From an uncultured Eubacteriales bacterium (GTDB taxonomy: Bacteria > Bacillota > Clostridia > Oscillospirales > Acutalibacteraceae), in the NCBI GenBank assembly GCA_934561055.1, contig CAKTFN010000014.1:1-37625 (forward strand): DNA of 37,625 nucleotides, given 5' to 3'. The notes beneath the pieces were generated by a model. It was not told the origin of the DNA. It saw only the letters and a program-made list of their open reading frames with translations, and made no database searches. Shown here one piece after another: positions 14,419-23,223 of the stretch; positions within the stretch are counted from its first letter, which is position 1, and each line of letters begins with the position of its first letter. The position numbers and the translations under genes are program-made.

Positions 14419-15684
14419 TTATTCGCCCTTGATTTTTTTCCAATACTCCTTTGCAGCCTGCTCGTTTTTGTTTTCGCCAAAGGAGTAATATTTTTTGTTT
14501 TTGATTGCGTCCGGAAGATACTGCTGTTTCACATAATGGTTCGGAAAATCGTGCGGATAGTTGTAGAACTGTCCCTTGTTCCGGTTGTCCTCACCGTCGT
14601 AATGCTTGTTTTGAAGCGTTCTCGGAATCGGTCCGGAGTTGCCTTTTCTGATGTCGGCCGCCGCCGCATCATAAGCAAGGTATGCCGAATTTGACTTCGG
14701 GCTGTTACAAACGAGAACAACCGCATCCGCAAGCGGAATCCTCGCCTCCGGAAGACCGACCATGAACGCCGCATCAACCGCCGCTTTGACAATCGGTATA
14801 ATCATCGGATAAGCAAGGCCGACGTCCTCGCACGCACAAACCATGAGCCGCCGTGTTGCGGAAGGAAGGTCGCCGGCTTCAAGAAGCCTTGCAAGATAAT
14901 GAAGCGCCGCATCCGGGTCGGAACCGCGCATCGACTTCTGGAACGCCGAAAGAATGTCATAATGCTCGTCCGCATCCTTGTCATATTTCATTGAGCTTTT
15001 TTGGGTCAGTTCGTCCGCACGTTCGGCGGTGATTACGATTCTTCCGTTTTCGGGCGGAGTGCTCAGTACGCACAACTCTGCGGCATTCATTGCCTTCCTT
15101 ACGTCTCCGCCGCAGGAAAAGGCAATCCTTTTGATTGCGCCGTCTTCGGCTTCAATCGGAACGCCGGAGTCCTCTTCAAGGAAAGAAAACGCACGTTTCA
15201 CCGCAGGAATAATCTCTTCACCGCTGACGCTTTTAAATTCAAAAACGGTTGAACGGCTGAGAATTGCGTTATGAATATAAAAATACGGATTTTCGGTCGT
15301 TGAAGCAATGAGCGTGATTGAACCTCGCTCAATGTAATCAAGAAGCGTTTGCTGCTGTTTTTTGTTGAAATACTGAATTTCGTCGAGATAAAGTAAAATT
15401 CCGTTCGGCGCTTCAAAGGTATCAAGTTTTGCAACGAGGGCTTTGATGTCTGCGGTTGAAGCGACGGTTCCGTTGAGCTTGCAAAATTTTCGGTTCGTCT
15501 GAGTTGCGATGATTGAAGCAAGGGTTGTTTTTCCGATTCCCGACGGACCGTAAAAAACAAGGTTCGGAATTTCACCGCTTTCAATTATGCGGCGAAGAGC
15601 TTTTCCCGGCGCAAGAAGATGGCGCTGACCGACCATCTCGTCAATGCTTTTCGGTCGGAGCCTTTCGGCAAGAGGTGCTTTCAT
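14419..15684 (-). CDS. rarA: Replication-associated recombination ATPase RarA (MgsA)
   Basis: A 421-residue AAA+ clamp-loader-like ATPase that acts at stalled replication forks. Walker A is GPSGIGKTT (46-54) and Walker B is LLYLDEIQYFN. The ASTTENPYF segment holds the sensor 1 region, and GGDVRKAMNAAELC is the sensor 2/lid region. The C-terminal MgsA domain shows GSDPDAALHYLARLLEAGD and LVCNSPKSNSAY, and ends with the expected HYDGEDNRNKGQFYNYPHDF region. The ATG has AAGGAA upstream. It is monocistronic. Confidence 0.95.
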   Translation of the reverse strand: MKAPLAERLRPKSIDEMVGQRHLLAPGKALRRIIESGEIPNLVFYGPSGIGKTTLASIIATQTNRKFCKLNGTVASTADIKALVAKLDTFEAPNGILLYLDEIQYFNKKQQQTLLDYIERGSITLIASTTENPYFYIHNAILSRSTVFEFKSVSGEEIIPAVKRAFSFLEEDSGVPIEAEDGAIKRIAFSCGGDVRKAMNAAELCVLSTPPENGRIVITAERADELTQKSSMKYDKDADEHYDILSAFQKSMRGSDPDAALHYLARLLEAGDLPSATRRLMVCACEDVGLAYPMIIPIVKAAVDAAFMVGLPEARIPLADAVVLVCNSPKSNSAYLAYDAAAADIRKGNSGPIPRTLQNKHYDGEDNRNKGQFYNYPHDFPNHYVKQQYLPDAIKNKKYYSFGENKNEQAAKEYWKKIKGE

Positions 15685-15736
15685 TTTTTCACCGTTCCTT
15701 TTTGTGAATACGCTCTTTTGATTTTATACGGGTATT

Positions 15737-15765
15737 ATTATAGCTTTTACGGCGGCGGTAGTCAA
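15737..15765 (-). promoter_or_regulatory. rarA promoter
   Basis: TTGACT (15760-15765), a 17-base spacer and consensus TATAAT (15737-15742) on the minus strand, about 55 bases before the ATG. Confidence 0.82.
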
Positions 15766-15783
15766 GTTTTCGGAAGAATCGTG

Positions 15784-15825
15784 AAAAGAAAAACCCGCCG
15801 CAGGCGAAACAAAAGCCGGCGGCGG
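15784..15825 (-). terminator. Intrinsic terminator after glyA
   Basis: CCGCCGC (15795-15801) and GCGGCGG (15819-15825) form a GC stem followed on the minus strand by a T-rich run. Confidence 0.8.
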
Positions 15826-15844
15826 AGATGTTTTTGTTTTTTGA

Positions 15845-17095
15845 TTATTCGTAAAGCGGATATTTCTTGCAAAGGGCGTTTACGCCTTTGAGAATTTCGT
15901 CCTTGCTGTTTTCAAAATCCTTTGCGGCAAGGGCAATGTAACGTCCGATTTCACGCATATCGTCCTCTTTGAGACCTCTCGTTGTGACTGCCGCCGAGCC
16001 GAGACGAACGCCGCTTGTGACCGACGGCTTTTGGGGGTCGTTCGGAACGGAGTTCTTATTCGTTGTGATGTTTACTGCGTCAAGACGTTCTTCGAGTTCT
16101 TTTCCCGTAACGCCGAGCGAACGAAGGTCAAGAAGGCAGAGATGGTTGTCCGTTCCGCCGGAAACGAGGTCAACGCCGTTTTTGAGAAGCTCGTCCGCAA
16201 GAGCGGCGCAGTTTTTGACGAGCTGCTTCTGATATTCCTTGAATTCATCCGTGAGAGCTTCGCCGAAGCAGACCGCCTTTGCGGCAATGACGTGCATGAG
16301 CGGGCCGCCCTGCGAGCCGGGGAAAACGGCCTTGTTGAGTGCCGGACCGTGTTCGGCTTTTGCAAGGATGAGTCCGCCTCTCGGTCCTCTGAGCGTTTTG
16401 TGGGTTGTTGTTGTGACAACGTCGGCGTAAGGCACGGGAGAAATATGGAGTCCTGCGGCAACAAGACCGGCAATGTGAGCCATGTCAACGAAGAAGATTG
16501 CACCGACTTTTTTTGCAATCTCGCCGATGCGCTTGAAGTCGATTTCTCTCGGATATGCCGATGCGCCGGCAACGATCATTTTCGGCTTGCAATCGAGCGC
16601 AATTTTTTCAAGTTCGTCATAGTCGATATAGCCGTTTTCGTCAACGCCGTAAGAGAAGAAATTATAAAGCTTTCCGCTGTTATTAACCTTTGAACCGTGA
16701 GTGAGGTGGCCGCCATCGGCAAGGCTCATTCCGAGAACGGTGTCGCCCGGCTTGAGGAAAGCCGAGTAAACGGCAAAGTTTGCCTGCGAACCCGAGTGCG
16801 GCTGAACGTTTGCATATTCGGCAGAGAAAAGTTCCTTCGCTCTTTCGATTGCAATGTTTTCAACGATGTCAACGCATTCGCATCCGCCGTAATATCTTCT
16901 TGAAGGGTAACCCTCGGCATATTTGTTTGTAAGAACGCTTCCCATTGCCGCCATGACTGCCGGTGAAACAATGTTTTCCGAAGCGATCAGTTCAAGTTTT
17001 TCACGCTGTCTTTTGAGTTCAAGAGCCATTGCGTCGGCAACGGCCGGGTCGGTCTCTTTGATGAGTGAGATGCTGTCGAGTAAGTTCTGATACAT
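15845..17095 (-). CDS. glyA: Serine hydroxymethyltransferase
   Basis: A PLP enzyme interconverting serine and glycine with tetrahydrofolate, the main source of one-carbon units. The 416-residue length is standard. The PLP lysine lies in TTTHKTLRGPRGG; RQREKLELIASENIVSPAV, the Tyr-rich EGYPSRRYYGG and the ANVQPHSGSQANFAVY segments are typical. GGAGG lies ahead of the ATG. It follows serS in the same direction but a hairpin separates them, so it probably has its own promoter, which I could not place. Confidence 0.97.
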   Translation of the reverse strand: MYQNLLDSISLIKETDPAVADAMALELKRQREKLELIASENIVSPAVMAAMGSVLTNKYAEGYPSRRYYGGCECVDIVENIAIERAKELFSAEYANVQPHSGSQANFAVYSAFLKPGDTVLGMSLADGGHLTHGSKVNNSGKLYNFFSYGVDENGYIDYDELEKIALDCKPKMIVAGASAYPREIDFKRIGEIAKKVGAIFFVDMAHIAGLVAAGLHISPVPYADVVTTTTHKTLRGPRGGLILAKAEHGPALNKAVFPGSQGGPLMHVIAAKAVCFGEALTDEFKEYQKQLVKNCAALADELLKNGVDLVSGGTDNHLCLLDLRSLGVTGKELEERLDAVNITTNKNSVPNDPQKPSVTSGVRLGSAAVTTRGLKEDDMREIGRYIALAAKDFENSKDEILKGVNALCKKYPLYE

Positions 17096-17170
17096 TTTGA
17101 AACCTCCGAGAATTTTTATATCTTTAAGCCTTTTGAAAAGCTTAATTTCTTTTTTGAGCCTTTTACTTTA

Positions 17171-17214
17171 TAAAAACACAATTACGGTGGCACCCGAAAG
17201 GAGCGCCGCCGTAA
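17171..17214 (-). terminator. Intrinsic terminator after serS
   Basis: TTACGGTGGC (17182-17191) and GCCGCCGTAA (17205-17214) pair with one G-U. The minus strand continues into TTGTGTTTTTA. Confidence 0.75.
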
Positions 17215-17227
17215 AGACCCTCTTTGT

Positions 17228-18496
17228 TTATTTAATTACGTCCGTGCCCATGTATTCGCGAAGAACCTGCGGAACGGTTACGCTTCCATCGGCATTCTGA
17301 TAGTTTTCAAGAATTGCCGCAACGGTTCTTCCGATTGCAACGCCCGAACCGTTGAGCGTGTGAACAAGTTTCGCCTTGCTCTTTGAGTCCTCTTTATAGC
17401 GGATTGACGCACGGCGAGCCTGAAAATCTTCAAAGTTTGAGCAAGAAGAAATTTCAACATATCTTCCGTAAGACGGCATCCAAACTTCAATGTCATATGT
17501 CTTTGCAGAGGAAAAGCCGATGTCACCGGTGCTGAGCGCAACAACTCTGTAAGGAAGACCGAGGAGCTGAAGAACCCTTTCGGCGTCGTTCGTGAGCTTT
17601 TCAAGCTCGGCATAACTTTCTTCGGGCTTTACGAATTTAACAAGCTCAACTTTGTTGAACTGGTGCTGTCTGATGAGACCTCTTGTGTCACGTCCCGCAG
17701 AACCGGCTTCGGCTCTGAAGCAGGCAGAATACGCACAGTATTTGATCGGAAGCTTGCTTCCGTCAAGAATTTCATCGCGGTGCATGTTGGTTACAGGAAC
17801 TTCGGCGGTCGGGATGAGGAAGTAATCGTTTGTGAGTTTGAAAGCGTCGTCCTCAAACTTCGGAAGCTGACCCGTTCCCGTCATTGAAGCACGGTTAACC
17901 ATGAACGGCGGAAAAATTTCGGTATAGCCGTTTGCGGTATGAGTGTTGAGGAAGAAGTTGATGATTGAGCGCTCAAGTCTTGCACCGAGACCCTTGTAAA
18001 AATGGAAACGTGCACCGGTAACCTTTGCGGCGGTTTCCGGGTCAAGAATTCCGAGTCTTGCGCCAATGTCCCAATGGGCTTCAGCGTCAAAGTCAAATTT
18101 TCTCGGCTCGCCCCAGCGGCGGATTTCAACGTTTTCGCTGTCATCCTTTCCGATGGGAGTTGTTTCGTTCGGAATATTCGGGAACTCATACATTGCGCTC
18201 TTCTGCTTGTTTTCAAGGGCGGTGAGTTCATCGTCATCGGCCTTGATTGCGTCCTTAACGGCGTTCATTTCGGCCATGAGTTCGCTTGTATCTTTGCCCT
18301 CTTTTTTGAGCTGAGGGATCATTTTTCCTGCGGCATTCTGACGTGCCTTGAGCTGATCTCTCTTTGCGGAGAGTTCACGGCGGCGGGCGTCAATTTCAAG
18401 AATTTCGTCAACAAGGGCGTCCATGTCCTTGTTTCTTGTTTTCATTGCTTTTTTAACAAAATCAGGATTCTCTCTGATAAGTTTAATGTCAAGCAT
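17228..18496 (-). CDS. serS: Seryl-tRNA synthetase
   Basis: A 422-residue class II synthetase charging tRNA-Ser. The N-terminal MLDIKLIRENPDFVKKAM leads into the long antiparallel coiled-coil arm (about 30-100) that grips the tRNA. The catalytic core shows motif 2 as FRAEAGSAGRDTRGLIRQHQ and motif 3 as NGSGVAIGRTVAAILEN, ending VPQVLREYMGTD. AAAGGAG precedes the ATG. No T-box is present in the short leader. Confidence 0.97.
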   Translation of the reverse strand: MLDIKLIRENPDFVKKAMKTRNKDMDALVDEILEIDARRRELSAKRDQLKARQNAAGKMIPQLKKEGKDTSELMAEMNAVKDAIKADDDELTALENKQKSAMYEFPNIPNETTPIGKDDSENVEIRRWGEPRKFDFDAEAHWDIGARLGILDPETAAKVTGARFHFYKGLGARLERSIINFFLNTHTANGYTEIFPPFMVNRASMTGTGQLPKFEDDAFKLTNDYFLIPTAEVPVTNMHRDEILDGSKLPIKYCAYSACFRAEAGSAGRDTRGLIRQHQFNKVELVKFVKPEESYAELEKLTNDAERVLQLLGLPYRVVALSTGDIGFSSAKTYDIEVWMPSYGRYVEISSCSNFEDFQARRASIRYKEDSKSKAKLVHTLNGSGVAIGRTVAAILENYQNADGSVTVPQVLREYMGTDVIK

Positions 18497-18538
18497 AGTT
18501 CAAGTCTCCTTTGCGCTTGATTATCCTATTATTCTGTA

Positions 18539-18567
18539 AGTATATCACATTACTTTCTGTTTTTAAA
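18539..18567 (-). promoter_or_regulatory. serS promoter
   Basis: A good -10 TATACT (18539-18544) with a weak -35 TTTAAA (18562-18567) at 17-base spacing on the minus strand. Confidence 0.55.
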
Positions 18568-18670
18568 GGGGTCAGAGAAAATTTATTAAAAATCGGCAAA
18601 AGGAAGAAAAAACGAACTCACTTTTCCTCGTTTTCTCTGCATATTTGACGAAGAAAAAAAACAATTCGAT

Positions 18671-18699
18671 TTGACTTTTCTTCGGTTCGGTGATATACT
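18671..18699 (+). promoter_or_regulatory. Promoter of the YerC-like gene
   Basis: TTGACT (18671-18676), a 17-base spacer and TATACT (18694-18699), about 47 bases before the ATG. It is divergent from the serS promoter. Confidence 0.8.
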
Positions 18700-18746
18700 T
18701 GTGTTAGCGTATTAGAGTGTCACCTTAGGAAAGTGAGGATTTGAAC

Positions 18747-19031
18747 ATGGGAAAGCTTCAAAACGAAGAAATCGACAATCTCTTTCAGGCAATTCTTTCG
18801 CTTGAAAGCGTTGATGAGTGCTACCGCTTTTTCGGCGATCTTTGCACGGAAAAGGAAATTATCGACATGTCTCAGCGGTTTGAGGTTGCGTCGCTTCTTC
18901 GCCGGAAGATGAATTACGTCGAAATCAGCAAAAAGACCGGTGCGAGCACAACAACGGTCAGCCGCGTCAACAAATGTCTGACTTACGGAAACGACGGATA
19001 TCTTCTTGCGTTTGAACGGCTCGGAAAATAA
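18747..19031 (+). CDS. YerC/YecD-family TrpR-like regulator
   Basis: A 94-residue protein of the TrpR-related YerC/YecD family. The helix-turn-helix reads MNYVEISKKTGASTTTVSRV and is preceded by the typical LCTEKEIIDMSQRFEVASLL. Such proteins are presumed DNA-binding regulators of unknown signal. The ATG is preferred over a TTG six bases upstream because GAGGA sits at the right distance from it. The next gene, an acetyltransferase, starts 24 bases after the stop and may be cotranscribed. Confidence 0.88.
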   Translation: MGKLQNEEIDNLFQAILSLESVDECYRFFGDLCTEKEIIDMSQRFEVASLLRRKMNYVEISKKTGASTTTVSRVNKCLTYGNDGYLLAFERLGK

Positions 19032-19055
19032 TTTCTTTAAGGAGAAAACGTTTTT

Positions 19056-19619
19056 ATGAATGAGGAGAAAATTATCCCCGAAAACGAAGACGATCTTAAA
19101 ATCATCGCAAACACCAGAAGACTCACAAGGGAATATCTTTTTTCGGATTATCTTGACACGGAAAAAAGGCAGAGCATTCTCAAAGAGCTTTTCGGTTCGG
19201 TCGGAGAAAACGTTGTTGTTGACACACCGATTCACTGCGATTACGGAAAGCATACTTTCATCGGAAACAACGTCATCATCAACATGAACTGCACCTTTGT
19301 TGACGACGCAAAAATCACAATCGGAAACAACGTTCTCATTGCCTCAAACGTTCAGTTTTATACGGGTACTCACGACACAGACCCGAAAAAACGAATGAAC
19401 GAAAATTGGAAGGAAACAAAAAAGCAGTGGTTCAACACCCTTTGTGAACCGATAACCGTCAAAGACGGTGCTTGGCTCGGCGGAGGTGTGATTGTTCTTC
19501 CGGGCGTCACAATCGGAAAAAACAGTGTCATCGGAGCCGGAAGCGTTGTCACACGCTCAATTCCGGACAACTGCGTCGCCGTCGGAAACCCGTGCAGACC
19601 GATTCGCTTTCTTGACTGA
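19056..19619 (+). CDS. Maltose/galactoside O-acetyltransferase-like enzyme
   Basis: A 187-residue left-handed beta-helix acetyltransferase of the Maa/LacA type, which moves an acetyl group from acetyl-CoA to sugars. Hexapeptide repeats run from about VVDTPIHCDYGKH to the end (IGNNVLIASNVQFYTGTHD, AWLGGGVIVLPGVTIGKNSV, IGAGSVVTRSIPDNCVAVG). The histidine in TGTHD matches the family's catalytic histidine. The N-terminal maltose-transacetylase helix region is present. AAGGAG precedes the ATG. The true acceptor cannot be told from sequence. Confidence 0.88.
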   Translation: MNEEKIIPENEDDLKIIANTRRLTREYLFSDYLDTEKRQSILKELFGSVGENVVVDTPIHCDYGKHTFIGNNVIINMNCTFVDDAKITIGNNVLIASNVQFYTGTHDTDPKKRMNENWKETKKQWFNTLCEPITVKDGAWLGGGVIVLPGVTIGKNSVIGAGSVVTRSIPDNCVAVGNPCRPIRFLD

Positions 19620-19748
19620 AAAAAATTTTTATATATAGAAACACAAAAGCGGTTTTTATTGCAAAATTAAGTTATAAGTGATAAAATTACAAAGTTATTT
19701 CCGGAAAAAGGAAAAGAGAAAAAGTTTTATTTTTAAGGAGGAATTCTT

Positions 19749-21233
19749 TTGGACGATTTTGAAAAAAAAGACCTTCAAAACTCCGAAAATGAATCCGGTT
19801 CGGACGGGATCCGACCTGAAGAAGAAAAAAGCCCGACTCAGGTTGAAGACGACCTTGTGAAAGAGCTTGAAGGCATTCGTGACCTTCTTCAAAACGAGCT
19901 TGATTCGGCGAACGACGAAGCCGAAATCGCCGTCCGCCACGAAGAAGTTCTTGACGAAAACGGAGAACTGATTCAGGAACTTGACGAAATCGACGAGGAA
20001 CACGACGGCGAAGAAACCGACGAACCGAAGGAAACACGCATTTGCGCCTGCTGCGGCGAAAACGAATGCGACGACTCTTTCGGCGAGGATTATCCGTACT
20101 GCACCGAATGCAGAAAGCTCATGACGGCAAGTCCCGTTCACGTCGGCGGAATTCTCATGGCGCTTGTCATGATTATCGTTGCCGGAGCTTCACTGTTCTT
20201 CTGTGCGAAAAACAGCAGCGGATATATGACGCTTATCGACGCTGAAACCGCATATTCGGAAAAAAAGCTCATCGACGCCGCAACGTCATACAATTCTTAC
20301 CTTCAGTCCGTTTCTTCAAGCGACGACGTTTCGCTCAAGGCGGTCAAGAGCCTCATTGAAATTTTCTCAAGCATGGGATATTACAATGACGCTTCAACCC
20401 TCGTCACAACCTACGGCGAAAACAACCCGTCAATCGGAAAGAACGAAAAATATTCAAAAATTCCCGAAACCTATGCTTCGTTCCTTGCAACTTCTTCGGC
20501 AATCAATTCGGCAATCGGCGACGTCATCAATTCAAACGAAAAATTTGATTACGACGAAAAAGCCGCCGAACTTGACAAGCTCCTCAAAGAAGGAAAAGAC
20601 AAGGAAGGAACCGCATACAGCGAAATTTTCATCGAGTATTACAAATACGTCCTTATGAGCCTTGCAAAAGTTGATTCAAGCAAACAGATTGAGCAGCTTC
20701 TGAAGGTTATGGAACTTGACAAGGGTGAAAATCCGTGGATTTATATGCCTAACCTTGTCAGCGTTTATGCAAACGAAGGCGACAGCGAAAATGCCGGCCG
20801 TTACTTTGAAGAATGCATGAAAGTCAACATTCAGGAGTCGGATCTTTATATGGTTTATGCCAACGCTTTCCGCTTCGGCGAAAAGGTTGACGCAGACAAG
20901 ATTCTTGAAATTGCCGACCGTGCAAAGGCAAGCTGGCCGTCAAACGCCGCTCCCGGATATCAGCAGATTTATGCCGTTGCATATCTTCTCAAAGGCGACG
21001 GTGAAAACGCAATGAAAGCTATTGAAGAATATGTCGGCCAGGGCAATTACACCGTTTCGGCCTGCAACCTTTACGCTCTTTGCTCGCTTTATGTAAAGGA
21101 TAACGACGGTTATCAGAAAATGGTTGACCTTTTCAAAAATTCCGGAAGTTCGATCGGAAAAACAATCGTAAAATACAAGAACGGAAAAATGACCCTCAAA
21201 GAGGTTCTTACCGATAATGGAGGTGACATCTGA
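19749..21233 (+). CDS. Membrane protein with acidic N-terminus, Cys cluster and TPR-like domain
   Basis: A 494-residue protein not recognised as a named family. It starts at a TTG with AAGGAGGAA at ideal distance. Residues 1-95 are strongly acidic. Residues 99-121 hold a zinc-ribbon-like cluster (CACC then CTEC), immediately before one membrane segment (about 132-152, GGILMALVMIIVAGASLFFC). The remainder, presumably outside the cell, is alpha-helical with TPR-like periodicity (LIDAATSYNSYLQS, GYYNDASTLVTTYGENN, EGDSENAGRYFEECMK). This resembles a sensor or scaffold. Its stop overlaps the next gene's ATG, so the two are translationally coupled. Confidence 0.75.
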   Translation: MDDFEKKDLQNSENESGSDGIRPEEEKSPTQVEDDLVKELEGIRDLLQNELDSANDEAEIAVRHEEVLDENGELIQELDEIDEEHDGEETDEPKETRICACCGENECDDSFGEDYPYCTECRKLMTASPVHVGGILMALVMIIVAGASLFFCAKNSSGYMTLIDAETAYSEKKLIDAATSYNSYLQSVSSSDDVSLKAVKSLIEIFSSMGYYNDASTLVTTYGENNPSIGKNEKYSKIPETYASFLATSSAINSAIGDVINSNEKFDYDEKAAELDKLLKEGKDKEGTAYSEIFIEYYKYVLMSLAKVDSSKQIEQLLKVMELDKGENPWIYMPNLVSVYANEGDSENAGRYFEECMKVNIQESDLYMVYANAFRFGEKVDADKILEIADRAKASWPSNAAPGYQQIYAVAYLLKGDGENAMKAIEEYVGQGNYTVSACNLYALCSLYVKDNDGYQKMVDLFKNSGSSIGKTIVKYKNGKMTLKEVLTDNGGDI

Positions 21234-21754
21234 TGTCGGCAATTTATGCGATAACAAGATTTATCACTTTTCCCGGCGCTGCCGTCAGAGCAATGTGGGA
21301 ACACTTGATTTGCAAAATCTGCGGCGTTCCCGTTGAGGACAACAGAACCTTCCGCTTTGACGAGATGTCGGGCCACATTGAGCATGAGCTTATGCCGAAG
21401 GCAACCGGCGCTTTTGCAATCGGTTTTGTTCCGGCGTTTTTGAACGGACTTCTTGCGCTCCTTCTTGCAATCGGTCCGGTTCTCGGCCTTTTCGTTTTTG
21501 AAATGAGCGGAACGGTCGGAAAAATCATCAACATTGCCGCTTACTATTTTGCTTTTTCGCTTTATGTCAACAGCTATCCTACAGTTGAGGATGCTCTCAA
21601 CATGAAGGAAGCGATTTATAAGCACGGAAACATTGCGCAGAAAATTCTTTACGCTCCGGGCTTTCTCGGCTGCTACGTCGGCGCATACCTTGAAAAATAC
21701 TGCGTTACATTCATTCTTGCCGCTGCAATGCTCGTTTTGTTCATCGTAAAATAA
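21233..21754 (+). CDS. Conserved multi-pass membrane protein
   Basis: A 173-residue protein with about three to four membrane segments (AIGFVPAFLNGLLALLLAIG, IINIAAYYFAFSLYV, FILAAAMLVLFIVK). The pattern of a GHIEHE motif, a hydrophobic pair, and NSYPTVEDAL at the end of a helix is reminiscent of an uncharacterised archaeal and bacterial membrane family, possibly related to zinc-metalloprotease folds, but I cannot assign it. It starts inside the stop of the upstream TPR-like protein (TGATG) with GGAGGTGA as ribosome site, so the two products likely work together. A terminator follows. Confidence 0.7.
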   Translation: MSAIYAITRFITFPGAAVRAMWEHLICKICGVPVEDNRTFRFDEMSGHIEHELMPKATGAFAIGFVPAFLNGLLALLLAIGPVLGLFVFEMSGTVGKIINIAAYYFAFSLYVNSYPTVEDALNMKEAIYKHGNIAQKILYAPGFLGCYVGAYLEKYCVTFILAAAMLVLFIVK

Positions 21755-21769
21755 AGCAAAAGTTACAAA

Positions 21770-21802
21770 CGGAGGCCTGCCGTCTGACAGCCTCCGTTTT
21801 TT
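21770..21802 (+). terminator. Intrinsic terminator
   Basis: CGGAGGC (21770-21776) and GCCTCCG (21790-21796) then six T, ending the two-gene membrane protein unit. Confidence 0.88.
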
Positions 21803-21830
21803 GATTATATTTTTCTGAAAGGAAGCTGTT

Positions 21831-22415
21831 ATGGAAAAGAAAAAACTCACACGCAAAGAGCTTGAATATTACGCAAAAATGGCGGCGGAAACCTATATGG
21901 ACGACCCCGTCCATTCCTACGCAACAAAAAACGAAAGGCTCAGAAAAAAATTCCTTTATCATTTCATGATTGAACGCCTTTCAACCTCAAACGGCGAAGA
22001 CTTCATCTATGAGGACGAAGAAAAAAGGGGACTTTGCGTTTGGCGTGACGCACACAATCCTTACACAATGATTGATTTTTTGAAGTGTCCGAACTGGGTC
22101 GGCCTCGGTTTTTACTGGGTTTCTCTTTTGAAAACGCTCACGGCTTACGCTCATCTTGACGAAAAAGTTTTTGAAAAGAACACTCTCATAATCTCTCCGG
22201 TTTTCGTCAGAGCAGACTGCAAGGGACAGGGAATCGGAACCGAACTCATTAAAAAAGGAATTGAAGATCTGGTTCCGCTCGGCTATAAGCTCGGCCTTGA
22301 AGCGCAAAATCCGAAGAACGTGAAGTTTTATGAAAAGCTCGGCTTCAAAACCGTGAAGCATGATTACTGGAAACGGGAAAAAATAGAAAATTGGTATATG
22401 GTTTACGAACCGTAA
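21831..22415 (+). CDS. GNAT-family N-acetyltransferase
   Basis: A 194-residue GNAT enzyme. The acetyl-CoA binding motif is seen as VRADCKGQGIGTELIKKGIE and is followed by the late YEKLGF segment. The substrate is unknown. GAAAGGAAG precedes the ATG. It is 22 bases ahead of an exported protein in the same direction and may be cotranscribed with it. Confidence 0.85.
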   Translation: MEKKKLTRKELEYYAKMAAETYMDDPVHSYATKNERLRKKFLYHFMIERLSTSNGEDFIYEDEEKRGLCVWRDAHNPYTMIDFLKCPNWVGLGFYWVSLLKTLTAYAHLDEKVFEKNTLIISPVFVRADCKGQGIGTELIKKGIEDLVPLGYKLGLEAQNPKNVKFYEKLGFKTVKHDYWKREKIENWYMVYEP

Positions 22416-22437
22416 GAACCAAAGGAGGAGAAGGAAA

Positions 22438-23127
22438 ATGTTCAAAAAATCAGTTTCGGTTATACTCGCAATTGCGATTCTTTTTTCGGTCGCTTCGTTT
22501 TCTGCCTTTGCGGCGGACGGAAAAAACAAAACCTTTTTCGTGAGCGAAAAACTCAAAAAGACCGTCAACGAAGCGGCCGCCGCACTCGTCGGAACAGAGA
22601 ACGAAGTTTCCGTCAGCGACGCGCTTTTAAAAGCAGTTCTTGAAAAAGCCGGTTCAAAGGCAACCGAAGCTTCCGTTGAAGAAGCCATGAAAAGCTTTAC
22701 GGTTCTCGATATCGGCGGCTTTCCCGAGGACATTCAAAAAATTGCCGAATCCGCAGAATTCCAAATCAGGAAAGGAAACGTTGTTTACATTGTGATTGAA
22801 CTTGACAAGAACCCGGAGCTTCTTGACGTAATCACCCTTTGCCGGGCTTCTCAGGCTCTTTGCGAGCTTCAAAACGATTTCATTGCTGAAAGCGGAAGAG
22901 ACGGCCTCAGAGCCAACACATATATTCATATACTCGGAGAGCTTGCACTCCATTGCGCGGTCTACTCTCTCACAAAATCGGTCGGTGCACAGAGCCGAAG
23001 GAACCCTCTTCATTTCATCTATGAACACGCAAGAAAAACCGAACTGAACCAGACCGAAATCAGAGGCTATCTTTCAATCCGCATTATCGGACTGATTCTT
23101 TCAAAATATTTCAATTCAAAAGTTTGA
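22438..23127 (+). CDS. Exported hypothetical protein
   Basis: A 229-residue protein with a clear signal peptide (MFKKSVSVILAIAILFSVASFSAFAADG, cleavage after AFA likely). The mature part is mostly helical and has no motif I recognise. Segments such as FTVLDIGGFPEDIQKIAES and LGELALHCAVYSLTKSVGAQ stand out only as amphipathic. A strong AAAGGAGGAGAAGG ribosome site precedes the ATG. Confidence 0.75.
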   Translation: MFKKSVSVILAIAILFSVASFSAFAADGKNKTFFVSEKLKKTVNEAAAALVGTENEVSVSDALLKAVLEKAGSKATEASVEEAMKSFTVLDIGGFPEDIQKIAESAEFQIRKGNVVYIVIELDKNPELLDVITLCRASQALCELQNDFIAESGRDGLRANTYIHILGELALHCAVYSLTKSVGAQSRRNPLHFIYEHARKTELNQTEIRGYLSIRIIGLILSKYFNSKV

Positions 23128-23146
23128 TTCAATGAATATAAACGCA

Positions 23147-23182
23147 CAGAAGCCGCAAACGGAATTCCGCTTGCGGCTTCTG
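23147..23182. terminator. Hairpin between convergent genes
   Basis: CAGAAGCCGCAA...CGG and CCG...TTGCGGCTTCTG form a stem of about 15 pairs between the exported-protein gene and argG. T-runs on either side are weak, so termination efficiency is uncertain. Confidence 0.65.
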
Positions 23183-23223
23183 TTATTGTAACATAAAAGG
23201 AGATACTTTTTAAAAATTTCGGA

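Noticed and set aside
13007..14480. Several 60-140 codon open frames within the repeat island, some giving similar peptides
   Set aside because: They are translations of the repeat copies in various frames and both strands. The copies differ in ways that preserve base pairing rather than a reading frame, and none has a ribosome site and codon use like neighbouring genes.
17171..17214. T-box-like motif (ACGGTGGCACC on the plus strand)
   Set aside because: The match is imperfect and on the strand with no downstream gene. The structure works as a terminator for serS on the other strand.
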